From Streptosporangiaceae bacterium (GTDB lineage: Bacteria; Actinomycetota; Actinomycetes; Streptosporangiales; Streptosporangiaceae), in assembly GCA_030041195.1 (NCBI GenBank), contig JASHOI010000177.1, positions 1 through 12,180 on the forward strand: a DNA stretch of 12,180 nucleotides, given 5' to 3'. The position numbers and the translations under genes were made by a program. Below the pieces are notes generated by a model, which made no database searches, was not told the DNA's origin, and was given only the letters and a program-made list of their open reading frames with translations. Below are positions 10,871 to 12,180 of the stretch, one piece after another (within the stretch, counting starts at the first letter, position 1; every line of letters starts with the position of its first letter).

Positions 10871-12180
10871 TCACTTTGCGTCGGCGTAGCAGCCGACCAC
10901 GGCGGTCGTCATCGGGAACCGCACCTGCGTCACGCCGAACACGGCCCGCCCCGCCTCGGCGGCGGACTCGTCGATGGCCGCGACCACCGCCGGCGCCATG
11001 GCCTCGGGGCAGTGCACCAGGACCTCGTCGTGCTGGAAGAAGACCAGGTGCGGGGCCTGCGGATCCCACCGGCCGACCGGGGCCTCGCCCAGCCCCGCGA
11101 GCCTGCGGCGCAGCGCGGCGAGCAGCACCAGCGCCCAGTCCGCCGCGCTCGCCTGGACCACGAAGTTGCGGGTGAACCGGCCCCGAGCCCGGGACGCGCG
11201 GCCCGCCCCGGGGTCCCGCTCGGCCTCGTCGTCCCCGGATTCCTCGGTGACCGCGCGCCACGCGGCCGACGGCGGCGGGCACGTCCGGCCGAGCACCGAC
11301 CTGACCACCCGGCCCTCCTCCCCGGCCCGCGCCGCAGCCTCCACGTACCCGGACGCGGCAGGGAACCGCCGCCGCAGCACCGCAAGGAGCTGGCCGGCCT
11401 CGCCGCCGGCTCCGCCGTACATGGCGGACAGCAGCGCCTTCTTGGCCTGGTTGCGGTCCCCGCCGAACACGCTGGCCAGCCCCTCGTAAAGGTCGCCGCC
11501 GGCCGCCGCCTCGGCGAACGCGCGGTCCCCGGCCAGCGCGGCGAGAACCCGCGGCTCCAGCTGCGCGGCGTCGGCGACCACCAGCACCCAGCCGGGATCG
11601 GCCACGACCGCGCGCCGCAGCACCCGCGGGATCTGCAGCGCACCGCCACCGCGCGACGCCCACCGGCCGGACACCACGCCGCCCACCACGTACTCGGGCC
11701 GGAACCGGCGGTCCCGGACCCACGCGTCCAGCCAGGCCCAGCCGTGCGACGCGTGCAGCCGCGACAGTTCCTTGTACTCGAGCAGCGGCGGGATTGCCGG
11801 GTGGTCGATCTCGCGGAGCACGGAGAACCTGGTCGACGAGACCCGGATCCCGGCCCCGGCCAGCGCGCGTACCAGCTGGGTGGGCGAGTCCGGGTTCACC
11901 GGCCGCCTGCCGAGCAACGCCGAGATCTGCCCGGCAAGCTCGGTCAGCCTGGCCGGGCGGGTCCCGGCCAGCGCGGCCGGCGGCCGCGGCCCGAGCAGTT
12001 CCGCCAGCACCTCGTCGTGCACGTCGGCCCGCCACGGCATCCCGGCGAAGCTCATCTCGGCGGCGACCAGCTCCCCGGCCGACTCGGCAGCGACCAGCGC
12101 GCCGAACCGCGCCGGGTGCTCGTCGGCCGAGATCCGCCGCAACTGGTCGGCGTGCACCGCGATCAGCGCGTCGAGCGTCG
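10871..12180 (-). CDS. PolA-like bifunctional 3'-5' exonuclease/DNA polymerase, C-terminal polymerase domain (partial)
   Basis: The frame is open to the right edge, so the N-terminal part, presumably the 3'-5' exonuclease domain, lies outside the window. The visible 436 residues hold the three family A polymerase motifs. Motif A is VVADAAQLEPR, with the metal-binding Asp at about 11570-11572. The fingers motif is DRNQAKKALLSAMYGG, with Arg at about 11453-11455, Lys four residues on and Tyr-Gly. Motif C is FFQHDEVL, with His-Asp-Glu at about 11024-11032. RSVLGRTCPPP and RNFVVQASAADWA are further conserved blocks. The position equivalent to Phe762 of E. coli Pol I is Leu. This fits the actinobacterial PolA paralogue without a 5' nuclease, thought to act in repair synthesis; its biological role is little known. 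It stops 34 bp before the GNAT gene. Confidence 0.9.
   Translation of the reverse strand, partial: TLDALIAVHADQLRRISADEHPARFGALVAAESAGELVAAEMSFAGMPWRADVHDEVLAELLGPRPPAALAGTRPARLTELAGQISALLGRRPVNPDSPTQLVRALAGAGIRVSSTRFSVLREIDHPAIPPLLEYKELSRLHASHGWAWLDAWVRDRRFRPEYVVGGVVSGRWASRGGGALQIPRVLRRAVVADPGWVLVVADAAQLEPRVLAALAGDRAFAEAAAGGDLYEGLASVFGGDRNQAKKALLSAMYGGAGGEAGQLLAVLRRRFPAASGYVEAAARAGEEGRVVRSVLGRTCPPPSAAWRAVTEESGDDEAERDPGAGRASRARGRFTRNFVVQASAADWALVLLAALRRRLAGLGEAPVGRWDPQAPHLVFFQHDEVLVHCPEAMAPAVVAAIDESAAEAGRAVFGVTQVRFPMTTAVVGCYADAK

Noticed and set aside
1..12180. Mobile element, CRISPR array, tRNA or rRNA gene
   Set aside because: I found no transposase or integrase motifs, no regularly spaced repeats with unique spacers, and no stretch resembling a tRNA or rRNA.

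Overview
The window is about 12.2 kb of very GC-rich DNA with the habits of a GC-rich actinomycete (Streptomyces/Streptosporangium-like): third codon positions are almost all G or C, GTG starts are frequent, some genes look leaderless, and several families are typically actinobacterial. These include the polA-like 3'-5' exonuclease/DNA polymerase, the small membrane protein with a zinc ribbon, and the XRE/ClpP-like pair. No rRNA, tRNA, CRISPR array, transposase or integrase is visible. Genus cannot be set from the sequence alone.

Layout, left to right. (1) 1-77, + strand: the last codons of an unidentified protein. (2) 129-1761, + strand: a probably leaderless gluconokinase gene, then an XRE-type helix-turn-helix regulator overlapping a ClpP-like protein. 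The ClpP-like protein keeps the fold signature but has lost all three catalytic residues and the oxyanion glycines, and carries a proline-rich N-terminal extension. (3) 1837-3354, + strand: a 14-TM-type MFS exporter (DHA2 group). (4) 3521-7559, all on the - strand and probably transcribed leftward: a TauD/TfdA dioxygenase with a GBBH-type zinc domain, an HD-domain diiron oxygenase of the PhnZ/TmpB type, an ANT(2'')-like nucleotidyltransferase, an ArfB-type peptidyl-tRNA hydrolase and a class C beta-lactamase-fold serine hydrolase. The first two form a convincing tmpA-tmpB pair for oxidative release of phosphate from 2-(trimethylammonio)ethylphosphonate; the last three are tightly packed (4-nt overlap, then a 3-nt gap). 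(5) 7724-9451, - strand: a zinc-ribbon four-TM protein and a GNAT acetyltransferase. (6) 9594-10013, + strand: mscL with a C-terminal zinc ribbon in place of the usual cytoplasmic helix. (7) 10039-12180, - strand: a second GNAT protein and the C-terminal polymerase domain of a family A DNA polymerase that runs off the window.

Most notable: a catalytically dead ClpP homologue coupled to its own HTH regulator, with an inverted-repeat operator candidate placed against a -10 box; a TmpA-TmpB phosphonate module whose junction contains a tandem duplication of the ribosome-binding/start region, creating a nine-codon ORF bridging the two genes; and the zinc-ribbon MscL. All intergenic gaps are under 300 bp; those with visible structure are listed as hairpins or operator candidates. 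Functional calls rest on motifs read by eye; no database search was possible.
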